A stretch of 64,000 bases of DNA from Sporosarcina oncorhynchi (GCF_033304615.1 NZ_CP129118.1:2476001-2540000), one strand, 5' to 3'; counted from the stretch's first letter, positions 19,120 through 29,401 are shown. The notes: generated by a model from the sequence alone, not told the origin. Made by a program: numbers and translations.

Positions 19120-22100
19120 TTGAAGAGACGAAGAAGGATACGGCTATTCAGCATTGTCGCTACATTCCTAATGGTATTTTCATTGATCACCCCAGCGATG
19201 GCAGCAAAAACGTCAGCGTTGAACAACAAAGTGAATCACTCTTTACGGGATTCAGGGGAATTAGCGCTCAATAAATTGAGCACGCAATTGCTTGAAAGTT
19301 TTAATGACGAAAGCATGGTTACGTTTCTAATTAAATTTAAAGAGAAAGCAGATACGGAGACCGTTGCTAGTCAGGCAAAACAGCAAGCGGATCAGGCGAA
19401 TATATCTGGCAAACAATCAATCATGCTGACACGTTCCGCGGTCGTATCGGAATTGAGGACAACTGCTCTTGAAACACAGCAAAATGTCCAGCAGTATTTG
19501 GAAAAGCAAGTGCAAGCAGGAAAAGCGAAGGATCTAACTTCCTACTATATCGTCAACGGCATGGCAGTTACAGCAACGAAAGACGTTGCCAAAGCTGTTG
19601 CTACTTTTGCTGAAGTTGAAAAAGTACTTCCAAACGAGACTCGTCAATTGTTCGAAACTACAGTTGAAGAAGTCGATTCTACACAATCCCAAACTTCTAG
19701 CATTGAGTGGAATATCGATCGCGTCAATGCTCCTCAAGCATGGGCGATGGGGATTGATGGTTCTGGAACCGTTGTCGCAAGTATTGACACTGGCGTGCAA
19801 TGGGACCATCCAGCACTCAAGCATAAGTATAGAGGCTATAACACTTCCACAGGTGAAGTAAACCACGACTTCAACTGGTTTGACGCAACTGCTGGAAGGG
19901 CAGCTCCTTATGATGATCAAGGACATGGCACACACGTTACAGGCACAATGGTCGGTAGCGAAGTAGGCGGAGGCAACCAGATTGGTGTTGCTCCAGGCGC
20001 CAAGTGGATTGCAGTCAAAGCTTTCACGGCAAATGGAGGAACTGACCGTGATCTGTTAGCTGCTGCACAATGGATACTTGCACCAACTGATGCTAATGGT
20101 AATACACGTGTAGACTTAGCACCGGATGTCGTCAACAATTCATGGGGTGGCGGTGCTGGACTCGATGAATGGTACAGAGATGTCGTCATCAATTGGCGTG
20201 CAGCAGAAATCTTCCCTGAATTCTCTGCAGGCAACACGACAATTAGCAACCCGGGTGGACCTGGATCAGTAGCTGCACCCGCAAACTATCCGGAATCATT
20301 TGCGACTGGTGCAACGGACATCAATAACAAAGTTGCGAGCTTCTCACTTCGCGGTCCTTCTCCGTACGGTGCAGTGAAGCCCGATATTTCAGCTCCTGGC
20401 GCAAACATTCGTTCATCCGTACCAGGCGGCGGCTATGAAGGTGGTTGGAATGGAACATCCATGTCAGGCCCAGCTGTCTCTGGTGTTGCAGCTTTGCTAC
20501 GTCAAGTAAATGCAACGATGAGCGTCGATGATATGGAACAGATTTTGCTTGACACAGCTACACCTTTAACAGATAGCCAATATCCAACAACTCCAAACCA
20601 TGGATATGGTCACGGACTTGTAGATGCGCATGCGGCAGTTTCTGCCGTAGCTAGCGGACTTGGCAAATTGGAAGGACAAGTGACAAAACAAGGCGACGAT
20701 AACGAGCCGCCGACATTTACTCATACCGCTCCGATTGAAACGTATGAAGGAATGGATCTCAATCTTTCAATTCAAGTGAAGGACAATGTTAGTATCGCTT
20801 CTGTACAATTGAACTATTTGGATGAAAACGGACAATGGCAATCAATCGATGCTGCGAAAAAGTCCGGAGATTATCTATCCGCCGAGTTCGGTGTAACGGT
20901 GAAGGGTGATAACATCACAGGTACCGGATTTACGTATAAGTGGACAATCAATGATTTCGGCAATAACGAAGTCGTAAGCGAAACGTATACAGTGCTTGTC
21001 AAACAAGGTATCACTACTGGTTACTTCGAAGACTTTGAACAATCTCCTGTTGGATGGATTTCATTCGGAAATAAGAACAGCTGGGAGTGGGGTGTTCCGA
21101 CTTCTGGACCAGGCAATGCTGCTTCAGGAGAGAAAGTATATGCGACTAACCTATCTGGCAATTATGAAACCAACATGAATGCTACACTCGTCATGCCTCC
21201 TGTTGACCTGCCTGAAGGCGAAGCGTATTTGCAGTTCAAGCAATGGCATAACTTCGAGCAATCCACTTCAGGTAGAGCTTGGGATTATGGACATGTGTTT
21301 ATCTCAACAGATATGGAAGAATGGACGCAACTTGCAATGATCCAAGGCGTTTCAGAAGGATGGATCGATGCAGAAGTCGACTTATCCGACTATAGCGGGC
21401 AACGCGTGTATATCGGTTTCAATGCATTCTCTGACGGAAGCGTCGTGCGTGAAGGCTGGTATATTGACGATGTTGCATTAAGTACAACGTCACAAACCGA
21501 TAGTGTATCAATTGATCCGATTAATCCGATCAAAGGTAAACTCGGAATCATGAATGACAATGGACAAAGCGGACTTGGGAACAAGATTCCGAACAAAAAA
21601 CCAGGTATCATCATCGAAAAAGGGAAAGACGCACTTGAAACCCCTATCGATCCGAAAACCATCAAACCTGTATTACCTAAAAAAGAAACAGCGATACCTC
21701 CATTTGTCGGAGACGGCAATATTGGCCCTGTTTTATTGCCATTAGGTGCTCAGGTCAGTGTTCTTGAAACGAATCGCTCAGTGTATACGAACCCTGCAAA
21801 CGGGCAATACACTTTAACACACGCTGCGGGAACATTCACCGCCAAAGCAGAAGCGTACGGATACCAATCTAATGCAAAATCCGTCGCGATTAATGCAGAT
21901 GAGGCAACAACTGTGAACTTCACGTTGGAAGAAATCCCAACAGCTGAACTTAGCGGAACAGTGACAGACCAATCTACAGGCGAACCGATTGCAGGAGCTA
22001 CATTGCTACTACTGGAAGATGCCAATATTATGCCGGTTGAAACAGACGGCTCTGGACATTTTTCATTGACAGCTTATGAAGGTGACTATACGTTGAAGGT

Positions 22101-23613
22101 CGTTGCACGCGGATACCATAGTCAAGAAGCTGCAGTCTCAATCGGTGGACAAGCCACCTATGATTTTGAGCTTGAACCGTTCTTCACTTATCCGGGTGGA
22201 GAGATTGGCTACGACGATGGAACAGGTGAAAATGCGAGAGCATACTACGATGCCGGTAACGGTTGGGGTGTAAAAATGTCCCTGCCTGAAAATGAAACTT
22301 CCGGTATTGTTACTGAAGGAATATTCCGATTCTGGAATACTGAATGGCCGGTCCCAGGCGGAACTGCTTTTGCGGTTGAAGTATGGGATGCGACAGGTCC
22401 TGAAGGTACACCAGGACAGAAACTCGCAGGTCCGTTCGATGCACAAGCAAAACGTAATGACGAGTGGACGATCGTCAACTTGGCTGAACACAATATCGTA
22501 GTCGATGGCGAATTCTATATGGTTTATATCCAATCCGTCGCAAATCCGAATGCTCCTGGACTTGCGGCTGATGAAGATGGACCGAACGCCAAGAGAAGTT
22601 TCCAGTACGTAAGCGGTGCTTGGGCACCTACACCTGCAGATGAAGGGAACTATATGATTCGTGCTCGTGTGAATTATGAGGTGACGCAACCAGTCATTAC
22701 TTCCCCGAAATCAGGTACACTTACGAATGACGAAAACGCAGTCATCGAAGGTAAAGCTTCACCGACAACGACAATCACATTGCAAAATAACGGTGAAGAA
22801 GTCGACTCAGTCGTCGTCACTGCTGATGGGAAATTCTCATTCCATACAACATTAACTGAAGGCGACAACGAATTTAAGGCAATCTCTACTTTAGATGGCC
22901 GAGAAACAGGTTCGTCAACTCCAGTCACAGTTGTACTCGATACGGTAAAGCCTGAATTGACAATTACAAATCCAATTGACGGCGAAAAGACGAACCGTGA
23001 GAGCGTGACAGTGCAAGGAACAGTTATGGATACACATCTCGATTCTGTCACTGTAAATGGACAGAAAGCTTCTATAGCTGAAGATGGTACGTATTCTAAA
23101 CGAATCCTTCTCGACCCAGGCGTCAATGAGGTAAAAGTAATTGCGAAAGATCTTGCAGGCAATAAGAAGACACTAAAAATCTCAATTACTGCAAACTATT
23201 CAGCACCTGAAATCACGAATTTGACGCCACAACAGGACGTCAATCTCGTAACAGGTAAGTCGGTCAAATTCGAATTTGACAGTGCACCAGGACTAAAAGC
23301 GAGCTATATCATTCACATGCCATTGACAAATGTTGATGGAGGCAATGATGTGACAAATGCCACTGAACTTCCAATGAGCGAAGTTTCACCTGGCTACTAC
23401 GTCGGCTACTGGACAGTTCCATTAGGTGTTACAGCTGATGGTGCCAGAGTTGAAGTGATCGCTACTGACAACTTCGGCAATGCTGCTAGAAAAATGGCTG
23501 AAGGCAAGCTCTTCATCAACATCGGGAAAAGCGTCGATTCAAATGAAGACAACGATGCTGCGCAAGATGTTATCGAAGAGATCGAGGCTGACGAAATAGC
23601 TCCAGCTGAGTAA
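19120..23613 (+). CDS. bpr: Bacillopeptidase F, secreted S8 serine protease
   Basis: This large exported subtilisin-like protease has 1497 residues. A signal peptide ends near TPAMAAKT. An I9-type propeptide runs to about 185. The catalytic domain has Asp223 (ASIDTGV), His269 (GHGTHVTG) and Ser447 (GTSMSGP). After it come an immune-inhibitor-A-like segment (YFEDFE..GW), two carboxypeptidase-regulatory-like beta domains, and two Bacillus-type Ig-like repeats. Order and length match B. subtilis Bpr. No LPXTG or SLH anchor is seen; the tail is acidic. The start is TTG behind GGGAGG; an upstream GTG would spoil the signal peptide. Confidence 0.94.
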   Translation: MKRRRRIRLFSIVATFLMVFSLITPAMAAKTSALNNKVNHSLRDSGELALNKLSTQLLESFNDESMVTFLIKFKEKADTETVASQAKQQADQANISGKQSIMLTRSAVVSELRTTALETQQNVQQYLEKQVQAGKAKDLTSYYIVNGMAVTATKDVAKAVATFAEVEKVLPNETRQLFETTVEEVDSTQSQTSSIEWNIDRVNAPQAWAMGIDGSGTVVASIDTGVQWDHPALKHKYRGYNTSTGEVNHDFNWFDATAGRAAPYDDQGHGTHVTGTMVGSEVGGGNQIGVAPGAKWIAVKAFTANGGTDRDLLAAAQWILAPTDANGNTRVDLAPDVVNNSWGGGAGLDEWYRDVVINWRAAEIFPEFSAGNTTISNPGGPGSVAAPANYPESFATGATDINNKVASFSLRGPSPYGAVKPDISAPGANIRSSVPGGGYEGGWNGTSMSGPAVSGVAALLRQVNATMSVDDMEQILLDTATPLTDSQYPTTPNHGYGHGLVDAHAAVSAVASGLGKLEGQVTKQGDDNEPPTFTHTAPIETYEGMDLNLSIQVKDNVSIASVQLNYLDENGQWQSIDAAKKSGDYLSAEFGVTVKGDNITGTGFTYKWTINDFGNNEVVSETYTVLVKQGITTGYFEDFEQSPVGWISFGNKNSWEWGVPTSGPGNAASGEKVYATNLSGNYETNMNATLVMPPVDLPEGEAYLQFKQWHNFEQSTSGRAWDYGHVFISTDMEEWTQLAMIQGVSEGWIDAEVDLSDYSGQRVYIGFNAFSDGSVVREGWYIDDVALSTTSQTDSVSIDPINPIKGKLGIMNDNGQSGLGNKIPNKKPGIIIEKGKDALETPIDPKTIKPVLPKKETAIPPFVGDGNIGPVLLPLGAQVSVLETNRSVYTNPANGQYTLTHAAGTFTAKAEAYGYQSNAKSVAINADEATTVNFTLEEIPTAELSGTVTDQSTGEPIAGATLLLLEDANIMPVETDGSGHFSLTAYEGDYTLKVVARGYHSQEAAVSIGGQATYDFELEPFFTYPGGEIGYDDGTGENARAYYDAGNGWGVKMSLPENETSGIVTEGIFRFWNTEWPVPGGTAFAVEVWDATGPEGTPGQKLAGPFDAQAKRNDEWTIVNLAEHNIVVDGEFYMVYIQSVANPNAPGLAADEDGPNAKRSFQYVSGAWAPTPADEGNYMIRARVNYEVTQPVITSPKSGTLTNDENAVIEGKASPTTTITLQNNGEEVDSVVVTADGKFSFHTTLTEGDNEFKAISTLDGRETGSSTPVTVVLDTVKPELTITNPIDGEKTNRESVTVQGTVMDTHLDSVTVNGQKASIAEDGTYSKRILLDPGVNEVKVIAKDLAGNKKTLKISITANYSAPEITNLTPQQDVNLVTGKSVKFEFDSAPGLKASYIIHMPLTNVDGGNDVTNATELPMSEVSPGYYVGYWTVPLGVTADGARVEVIATDNFGNAARKMAEGKLFINIGKSVDSNEDNDAAQDVIEEIEADEIAPAE

Positions 23614-23656
23614 AACGCTCATCTAACCAAGCTCGTCAATGAATCGAATATGTATT

Positions 23657-23706
23657 AAAAAACAGCGACCGCCCCACTACTTGGGTTTGGTCGCTGTTTT
23701 TTTTCG
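23657..23706. terminator. Terminator between bpr and the Xre-cupin gene
   Basis: The stem aaaacagcgacc/ggtcgctgtttt has a loop of about 17 bases and T tracts on both strands. Confidence 0.85.
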
Positions 23707-23717
23707 AGAAACTCATT

Positions 23718-24254
23718 TTACAACACCCGTCCCGTCATCGCCCAAACAGAGATTGTCGTTTCATCTGTATGGTTGAAAAATCGGTGAGGTGTCATGCTTT
23801 TAAAGCGGATGCTGTCACCTTCATAAAGAATATGCTCATCGTCCCCAAGCACAATTGTCATTTCACCTTGGAGGACATAGCCACATTCTTCCCCCGCATG
23901 CTCGACCAGTTGTTGGTCTTCCTGACCCGGTTCCAGATGGATCTGAATCATTTCGATTGTCCCTTCATTAATCGGCGTCAACAACTCATACTTCGAATTC
24001 GATTGGGGAAAATTAATCGTTTTGCGTTCATCCTTCCGCACAAGTTGCAAAGCCTGTTCGTCCGTCCCAAGCAACGTAGAAATCGAAACATCCAACCCTT
24101 TACATAATTTGTACAGCGTCGTCAATGTAGGGTCTGTATTCCTGCGTTCGATTTGACTAATCATGCTAACACTGACGCCTGAGCGGTCAGATAAATCTTT
24201 CAATGATAAACGCTGTTCCGTTCGTAATTTCTTTATCTTCTGTCCATCAAACAT
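23718..24254 (-). CDS. Xre-type regulator with C-terminal cupin domain
   Basis: The 178-residue protein has an N-terminal helix-turn-helix (residues 1-60, with LSLKDLSDRSGVSVSMISQIE) and a C-terminal cupin (110-178, with EHAGEECGYVLQGEM). Such regulators sense a small ligand through the cupin and often control uptake or metabolism of amino acids or polyamines. ATG follows GGGGCTGGTAGT; a longer frame extends through the upstream terminator and was not used. Its position after the dipeptidase and DUF819 genes suggests it regulates them. Confidence 0.87.
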   Translation of the reverse strand: MFDGQKIKKLRTEQRLSLKDLSDRSGVSVSMISQIERRNTDPTLTTLYKLCKGLDVSISTLLGTDEQALQLVRKDERKTINFPQSNSKYELLTPINEGTIEMIQIHLEPGQEDQQLVEHAGEECGYVLQGEMTIVLGDDEHILYEGDSIRFKSMTPHRFFNHTDETTISVWAMTGRVL

Positions 24255-24298
24255 ACTACCAGCCCCGTTTATACCTATTCTTGCTTTCATCATAACAT

Positions 24299-24333
24299 AA
24301 GAAAACCTGGCAGTCTGATAACCGCCAGGTCCG
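24299..24333 (-). terminator. Terminator after the DUF819 gene
   Basis: The stem acctggc/gccaggt is followed on the minus strand by TTTTCTT. It separates the DUF819 gene from the downstream Xre-cupin gene. Confidence 0.75.
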
Positions 24334-24338
24334 TTCAA

Positions 24339-25565
24339 TTAAAGCATCGTTGCAAACCACAAACCTAACGTTGTTCCGATATAGTTACCAATAATATACC
24401 CTAATGTCCCTACAACCAAAATTGGACCAATTAAGTTTTTCCAACCTTTAGCAATTGCCATCGCAGCCGCTGTTGTTGGTCCGCCGATGTTGGCGTTGCT
24501 TACTAGGAGAATTTCTTCAAGATTATATTTCAACAACTTCCCAGCAGTTAATGAAACGAGCATATTCACGAGAACAATTACTGCAACGAATACAAGCAGT
24601 AACGGTGCATTTTGAATGATCATCGGAATGGACGCCGGTACGCCAATAACTACGAAGAACAAATAAATGAGCAATGTTCCGATTTCCTGACTTCCGTTGA
24701 TGCTCTCAAAGTATCTCGGGAATAGCGCAAGCGCTATAAACGTAATTGTTGTCAGAATCAGGTATTTATCACCAAACAGTCCGTTCAATAAATTAATAAA
24801 GAAGGATACATCTTCACCGGAAGGAATAATTCCATCCAAAAACGCGGCCAATTTGAAAGCGATAATGACAAGGAAAAATGCAGTTCCGACAGATAATGCC
24901 ATATCTTTCAACGAAATCTCTTTCCGAGCCCAGAATCCTTCCGCCAATGTCTTTCCTTCATTCTTTCCTTTTTCAGCTTCCACTTCCAACACATGCGGAT
25001 GCTTGAAACGCTTGCGGAAAAAAGACATTGCGGGAATGGTCATTAACACGACAAAATACAGAGCCATCATAAGATTATCCGCAACAATCGTAGAAGATAC
25101 CATCTCTCCCGGTGTCTCAAACTTTCCGGCCATCGCCGCAAAGTTGACGCCGCCACCTACATACGATGCACTCATCATGCCACCGATTTTATCCAAATAC
25201 GGGATATGGTCTTTCAACAAGAAGAAGCTAATAATCGTTCCAGCCACTGTACCGATCGAACTGATTAAGAAGATAATTAGCATCCGTCCACTTTCCTGCC
25301 AGATTTTCTTAAAGTTCACATGGAACAGCAATAACGGTATGGCTAATGGAATAATGAATGCCCAAATCGCATCATAAACTGGTGAGTCAGTCGGAATTAC
25401 ACCTGTATTTGATAAGATAATTGCTCCAACAAGCGCAATAATCGCACCTGATATTTTACTTGCCCACGTGAAACGTTGCTCCAGATAAATACTTACAGCC
25501 GCCCAGACGACAATGATTCCCCACAAGGTAATCAGATCATCTGCTTTGATTAACGTGTTTTCCAT
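24339..25565 (-). CDS. DUF819 family integral membrane protein (YjcL-like)
   Basis: The 408-residue protein has about eleven hydrophobic segments. Family motifs include SASYVGGGVNFAAMA around residue 135 and SNANIGGPTTAAAMA near 350, two inverted-looking re-entrant glycine-rich stretches as in secondary transporters. DUF819 proteins are putative permeases. The dipeptidase gene ends 16 bases upstream, which suggests a role with dipeptides or a related amino compound; this is inference. ATG follows GGGGGAAGAGAA. Confidence 0.88.
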   Translation of the reverse strand: MENTLIKADDLITLWGIIVVWAAVSIYLEQRFTWASKISGAIIALVGAIILSNTGVIPTDSPVYDAIWAFIIPLAIPLLLFHVNFKKIWQESGRMLIIFLISSIGTVAGTIISFFLLKDHIPYLDKIGGMMSASYVGGGVNFAAMAGKFETPGEMVSSTIVADNLMMALYFVVLMTIPAMSFFRKRFKHPHVLEVEAEKGKNEGKTLAEGFWARKEISLKDMALSVGTAFFLVIIAFKLAAFLDGIIPSGEDVSFFINLLNGLFGDKYLILTTITFIALALFPRYFESINGSQEIGTLLIYLFFVVIGVPASIPMIIQNAPLLLVFVAVIVLVNMLVSLTAGKLLKYNLEEILLVSNANIGGPTTAAAMAIAKGWKNLIGPILVVGTLGYIIGNYIGTTLGLWFATML

Positions 25566-25581
25566 TTCTCTTCCCCCATTT

Positions 25582-26580
25582 TCATCCCTTTAATTGTTTA
25601 CTAACAAAATTGAATGCATTGGAAAAACTGATTTTCTCCAAATCTTCCTTCGAAAACCCTCTTTGCCCCATTTTCTCAAGCAGTGCCGGCACCTTCTCTA
25701 CTCGCTCTAAACCTTTAGTTGCACCATCGAAGTCGGCGCCCAAATTATGTGCGTCCAGGAAATCCAAAAAGTCAAAACCGAACCCGATATGCTCTGGCCC
25801 TACGAGATTGGCCATGTAAATCGCATGGTCGATTAGACGATCGTCCGAAGGTCGATCGTTATCTATGAACGCATGATGCGCATTTAGACCAATCACACCG
25901 CCTTTCGCTGCAATGGCTTTCATCTGCTCATCCGTCAGATTACGCTCATGATCACAGATTGCTCTCGCATTACTATGGGACGCAATGATTGGTTGGTCAC
26001 TCGTATGATAAAGATCCCAGAAAGATTGTTCATCTAGATGGGACGCATCCAAAATCCACTGATGTCTATTCGCAATAGCTGTCGCTTGCTTACCGTATCC
26101 AGAAAGCCCTTTATGTATCGTTTCGTTGTATGCGCCTGTTCCACTGGCAAGGAAGTTATTTTCATTCCATGCATAGATTGCATGCCTGATGCTCAACGCA
26201 TGCAACTCATCGAAAGCGCTTTCAACATTTGCGTCAATTGAGCTTTTCCCCCAGTCCTCCATGAAAGTCAGTCCTTCTAAACCGAGGATAATATTGACTT
26301 TACCTGATTTTCGGGCATCGACAAATCCATCCGCTGATATGCATATATGAGCATGCGTAGATGTGAGTAAATCCGCCATGACCAATTTAAACAGTTCATT
26401 GAATCTCCCCTGCGGATTTTCCCGAAATTCCGGTTCTACCCAGAATACACAAATGACAGAATCGACCCACCCTTTCGCTAGTCTTGGATAATGCAGTCGG
26501 TCAAAAACATCCACTTCCCCTTTACTTCTTCTGAAAGCAATGTCGGTAAATAAATCGGAGTGCAAATCAAAGACTCTCAT
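25582..26580 (-). CDS. M19 membrane-dipeptidase family protein
   Basis: This is a zinc dipeptidase of the renal-dipeptidase (M19) family, 332 residues. Metal-site segments seen: FDLHSDLF near the N-terminus (the HxD pair), GLEGLTFMED, and the SHSNARAICDHERNLTD stretch after an internal ASHLD. Despite the family name there is no signal peptide, so it should be cytoplasmic. ATG follows AGGAGGTGAAAG. It is the first gene of a unit with the DUF819 permease. Confidence 0.92.
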   Translation of the reverse strand: MRVFDLHSDLFTDIAFRRSKGEVDVFDRLHYPRLAKGWVDSVICVFWVEPEFRENPQGRFNELFKLVMADLLTSTHAHICISADGFVDARKSGKVNIILGLEGLTFMEDWGKSSIDANVESAFDELHALSIRHAIYAWNENNFLASGTGAYNETIHKGLSGYGKQATAIANRHQWILDASHLDEQSFWDLYHTSDQPIIASHSNARAICDHERNLTDEQMKAIAAKGGVIGLNAHHAFIDNDRPSDDRLIDHAIYMANLVGPEHIGFGFDFLDFLDAHNLGADFDGATKGLERVEKVPALLEKMGQRGFSKEDLEKISFSNAFNFVSKQLKG

Positions 26581-26676
26581 TCTCTTTCACCTCCTATTTT
26601 CATCACGAATTACAATATAGTATAATTTATTCTGTATATTAAAACAAGAGAGTTTTAAGAGTTTTCCAATTAACAA

Positions 26677-26718
26677 TAAAAAAATCCTCACTTAGCATAG
26701 AAAACTAAGTGAGAATTG
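26677..26718 (-). terminator. Terminator of the yko operon
   Basis: The stem ctcacttag/ctaagtgag has a nine-base loop and a T run on the minus strand, just after the stop codon at 26723. Confidence 0.8.
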
Positions 26719-26722
26719 TTCA

Positions 26723-27475
26723 TTATAACCATAGAACGCTACTACAACTAATAACGAGTATCGAGAAAAACATGATACTCATATAACCATCAACTTTCCC
26801 GATGCTAACGATTTGATAGAAACTGTTCCGCTTCTCACCAGTGAACCCTCTCGCTTCCATCGCAAAAGCGGCTCTCTCCGATTTTCTTACTGCACCTGCC
26901 AGCATCGGCAGAAGAATTTTACGCATATTCAGCAACCGAACGATAATATTGCCGTTTTGCGTTGCTCCTCTTAGCCGGTGTGCTTGTTGGATTTGGACAA
27001 ACTCTTCTTTTAGCACTGGCAAGAACTGATAGCCAACCAAAATACTATAAGCAATCTTAGGCGATAACTTCATTTGTTGCATCAGACTCAAGATGAATGA
27101 CACCGGTTTTGTCGTCAAGGCGAAAAGTAAGGACAGTCCTGAGAAGGCGAGGACACGAAAGCTCAACGCCAATGCATGATGCAACGGTACTTCCCTAATC
27201 TCTATATTCCCTATTGACCATACGACAGGACCTGTTTGATTTTCCGCAAAAACAAGCGTTGTCCAAAAGTATCCGAACGCCATAATAACGAAAGGTATCA
27301 TAACTAGCGCCCAGACTTTCCAATTCACCCTACTAAATAGCAGTTGCGCGACGAGAACACCTAACCAGACTATAAGCGGTGTCCATGGGTTGAAAAAGAA
27401 TGCTAATGTGAACATGCAGATTGTGATAATGACAAACTTTACAGAAGGGTTCATATTATGCAAAGCTGACTTCAC
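26723..27475 (-). CDS. ykoC: ECF transporter transmembrane T-component YkoC
   Basis: YkoC is the membrane subunit that couples ATP hydrolysis to the S-component. The 250-residue protein has five or six hydrophobic segments and the CbiQ-type cytoplasmic signatures AHRLRG and AMEARGF. The start is GTG with GGGAG five bases upstream; it overlaps the end of ykoD by 20 bases. Order and overlaps match the ykoFEDC thiamine-precursor operon of B. subtilis. Confidence 0.9.
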   Translation of the reverse strand: MKSALHNMNPSVKFVIITICMFTLAFFFNPWTPLIVWLGVLVAQLLFSRVNWKVWALVMIPFVIMAFGYFWTTLVFAENQTGPVVWSIGNIEIREVPLHHALALSFRVLAFSGLSLLFALTTKPVSFILSLMQQMKLSPKIAYSILVGYQFLPVLKEEFVQIQQAHRLRGATQNGNIIVRLLNMRKILLPMLAGAVRKSERAAFAMEARGFTGEKRNSFYQIVSIGKVDGYMSIMFFSILVISCSSVLWL

Positions 27476-28832
27476 GTGTCTCCCATCCTTTCGGTTGAAG
27501 AAGGTGGTGGGCTACTAGCAATTGATCATCTCCCCAAACGTTATCGGCGTCAAATTTCCCCGTCAAATAGCCTTTATTCATTAACAGAACCGAATCTGCA
27601 ACCGCATGGGCAAACTCCATATCATGTGTAACAATCAAAAACGTCGTACCATGTCGGGCACGTTCATCGATCAACTCATGGAGTTCTTTAAGAGATGCAG
27701 CATCCTGCCCCGATGTCGGTTCGTCCATTAAGATAATTTCACGACCGTCAGCAAGCATCGCAGCTATCGCCACTCTTCTCTTTTGACCATGGCTCACCGC
27801 AAACGGATGAGCCCCCGACACGTTTTTTAAATATAACCGTTCCAACAATGTGTCCACTTCACGTCCACCACCAAATGCGATTTCATCTTTCACCGTTTTC
27901 GTGATGAATAGAAATTCTGGAGATTGAGGTACATACCCTAAGCGATCCGGAGTCACTTTGCCTTTAGCAGGTATTAACTGACATAACGCTTTCAATAATG
28001 TCGATTTACCGCTCCCATTCGGACCAGCCAATACAGCGACTTCCCCTTTTTCAAGTTGAAACGACGTTGGTTTTAAATACGTTTCATTTCGGATGTCCTG
28101 AACGAGCAATGATTGTACATCTTGTTTACTACTCGTTCTCTTTTCGATTTTTCGCACGGAAGACGAGCTCTCCAAGATAATTTCCCGATCAAAAAATCCA
28201 TCCCATACATCGATTCGGTGTTCGATTGCTACAATCGTCAGCTTTCTTTTCTGTTGAAGTTCATCAAGCCAACTGATGAACTTCTTAGCTGTGTACGGAT
28301 CAAGATGTGCAATCGGTTCATCTAAGAGCAGTACTTCGGGTTCCATTAGTAACGCACAAGCTGTTGCAATTCGTTGTTTTTCTCCACCCGACAGTTGTTG
28401 GATGATGGCATTTCGAAAAGGCGTCAACCCTGTCAACTCTAAGATAGCGACAATCTTACCTTCCATTTCCTCGCGCGGGATATTCAAGTTCTCCAATGTG
28501 AAAGCGAGTTCTTCTTCAACAGTGAGCATGCAGAATTGGGCATCAGGATCTTGGAAAACGGTTGCAATCCTATGATTCACTTCACCCGGCGCATACGACG
28601 TGCTCTCTTTATCAAAAAGTTTTAATGAACCTGTCAAAATCCCATCACAGTTTTCAGGGTATAACCGGTTGCATAAATAGAGCAAAGTTGTCTTTCCACA
28701 GCCACTCGGTCCAGTTATGACCACTTTTTCACCAGACTTCACGGAGAATGATAAGTTTTTAAGTATCATCTTTTCCTCGTCTGGAAATAGGAAACTTACA
28801 TCTTTGAACTGAATTACATCAGACACGGGCAT
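27456..28832 (-). CDS. ykoD: ECF transporter duplicated ATPase YkoD
   Basis: YkoD is the energy-coupling ATPase with two ABC domains fused in one 458-residue chain. The first has Walker A GPSGCGKTT, signature QLSGGEKQR and Walker B VLLLDEP. The second has Walker A GPNGSGKST, a variant signature VSHGQKRR and Walker B IILMDEP. ATG is preferred over the adjacent upstream GTG. It overlaps ykoE by 14 bases. The second signature has His in place of Gly (SHGQ), which is unusual but keeps the flanking residues. Confidence 0.92.
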   Translation of the reverse strand: MPVSDVIQFKDVSFLFPDEEKMILKNLSFSVKSGEKVVITGPSGCGKTTLLYLCNRLYPENCDGILTGSLKLFDKESTSYAPGEVNHRIATVFQDPDAQFCMLTVEEELAFTLENLNIPREEMEGKIVAILELTGLTPFRNAIIQQLSGGEKQRIATACALLMEPEVLLLDEPIAHLDPYTAKKFISWLDELQQKRKLTIVAIEHRIDVWDGFFDREIILESSSSVRKIEKRTSSKQDVQSLLVQDIRNETYLKPTSFQLEKGEVAVLAGPNGSGKSTLLKALCQLIPAKGKVTPDRLGYVPQSPEFLFITKTVKDEIAFGGGREVDTLLERLYLKNVSGAHPFAVSHGQKRRVAIAAMLADGREIILMDEPTSGQDAASLKELHELIDERARHGTTFLIVTHDMEFAHAVADSVLLMNKGYLTGKFDADNVWGDDQLLVAHHLLQPKGWETREVSFA

Positions 28833-29400
28833 CACTTTTCACCGACTTTGTAATCGCATACCCCCGAAGCGATCCTGTCGCAAGCAACCCATCAACGACC
28901 GCTTTACCGCCAACACCAGCAATGAGCGACCCACTCATAATTCGAAGACCTAGCATCAGTAGAACATACCCCGTACTAAACACGGTGAACCCGCCCATGA
29001 AGTAGCCGTATACAAAGCTAAAAATTGATGCACCTACCCCTGCAAGCATTAGAACCCATATATTGAACTTCTTATAGCCTGTCGCCGCAAATGCAGCTTC
29101 TGCCCCCAACCCTTGAATGACGCCTGCAAGGATCAAGCGAGGACCTACTGCATTTCCAAGTAGCACTTCAACCGCGGCAGCGATTGTTTCCGATATGACG
29201 GCAGCTCCAGGTTTCCTAATAATATACATACAAATGATTGAGACAATGAACCAGATACCGAAAATCCATTCATAAGCAATTGGTCCAATGAACCCTGCCC
29301 AAATATTTCCCGCATGAAGGAACAATAAGTAGATGATCCCAAACACGACGGAGAATAAAGACATAAGGACAACTTCTTTTAGCTTCCAAGATTTCAACAT
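28819..29400 (-). CDS. ykoE: ECF transporter S-component YkoE
   Basis: YkoE is the substrate-binding membrane subunit, 193 residues, with six hydrophobic segments and the family stretch GFIGPIAYEWIFG. YkoE-type subunits bind thiamine or its pyrimidine precursor. I chose the ATG behind GGAGGTCGCTAAT rather than the ATG five codons earlier. It sits between ykoF and ykoD with short overlaps. Confidence 0.92.
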   Translation of the reverse strand: MLKSWKLKEVVLMSLFSVVFGIIYLLFLHAGNIWAGFIGPIAYEWIFGIWFIVSIICMYIIRKPGAAVISETIAAAVEVLLGNAVGPRLILAGVIQGLGAEAAFAATGYKKFNIWVLMLAGVGASIFSFVYGYFMGGFTVFSTGYVLLMLGLRIMSGSLIAGVGGKAVVDGLLATGSLRGYAITKSVKSDARV

Positions 29401-29401
29401 A

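Noticed and set aside
22138-23162. Long minus-strand frames inside bpr
   Set aside because: They are shadows of a strongly supported gene; the composition is that of reversed bpr codons.
24697-25377. 226-codon plus-strand frame opposite the DUF819 gene
   Set aside because: It is an antisense shadow of a clear membrane protein gene and has no ribosome site.
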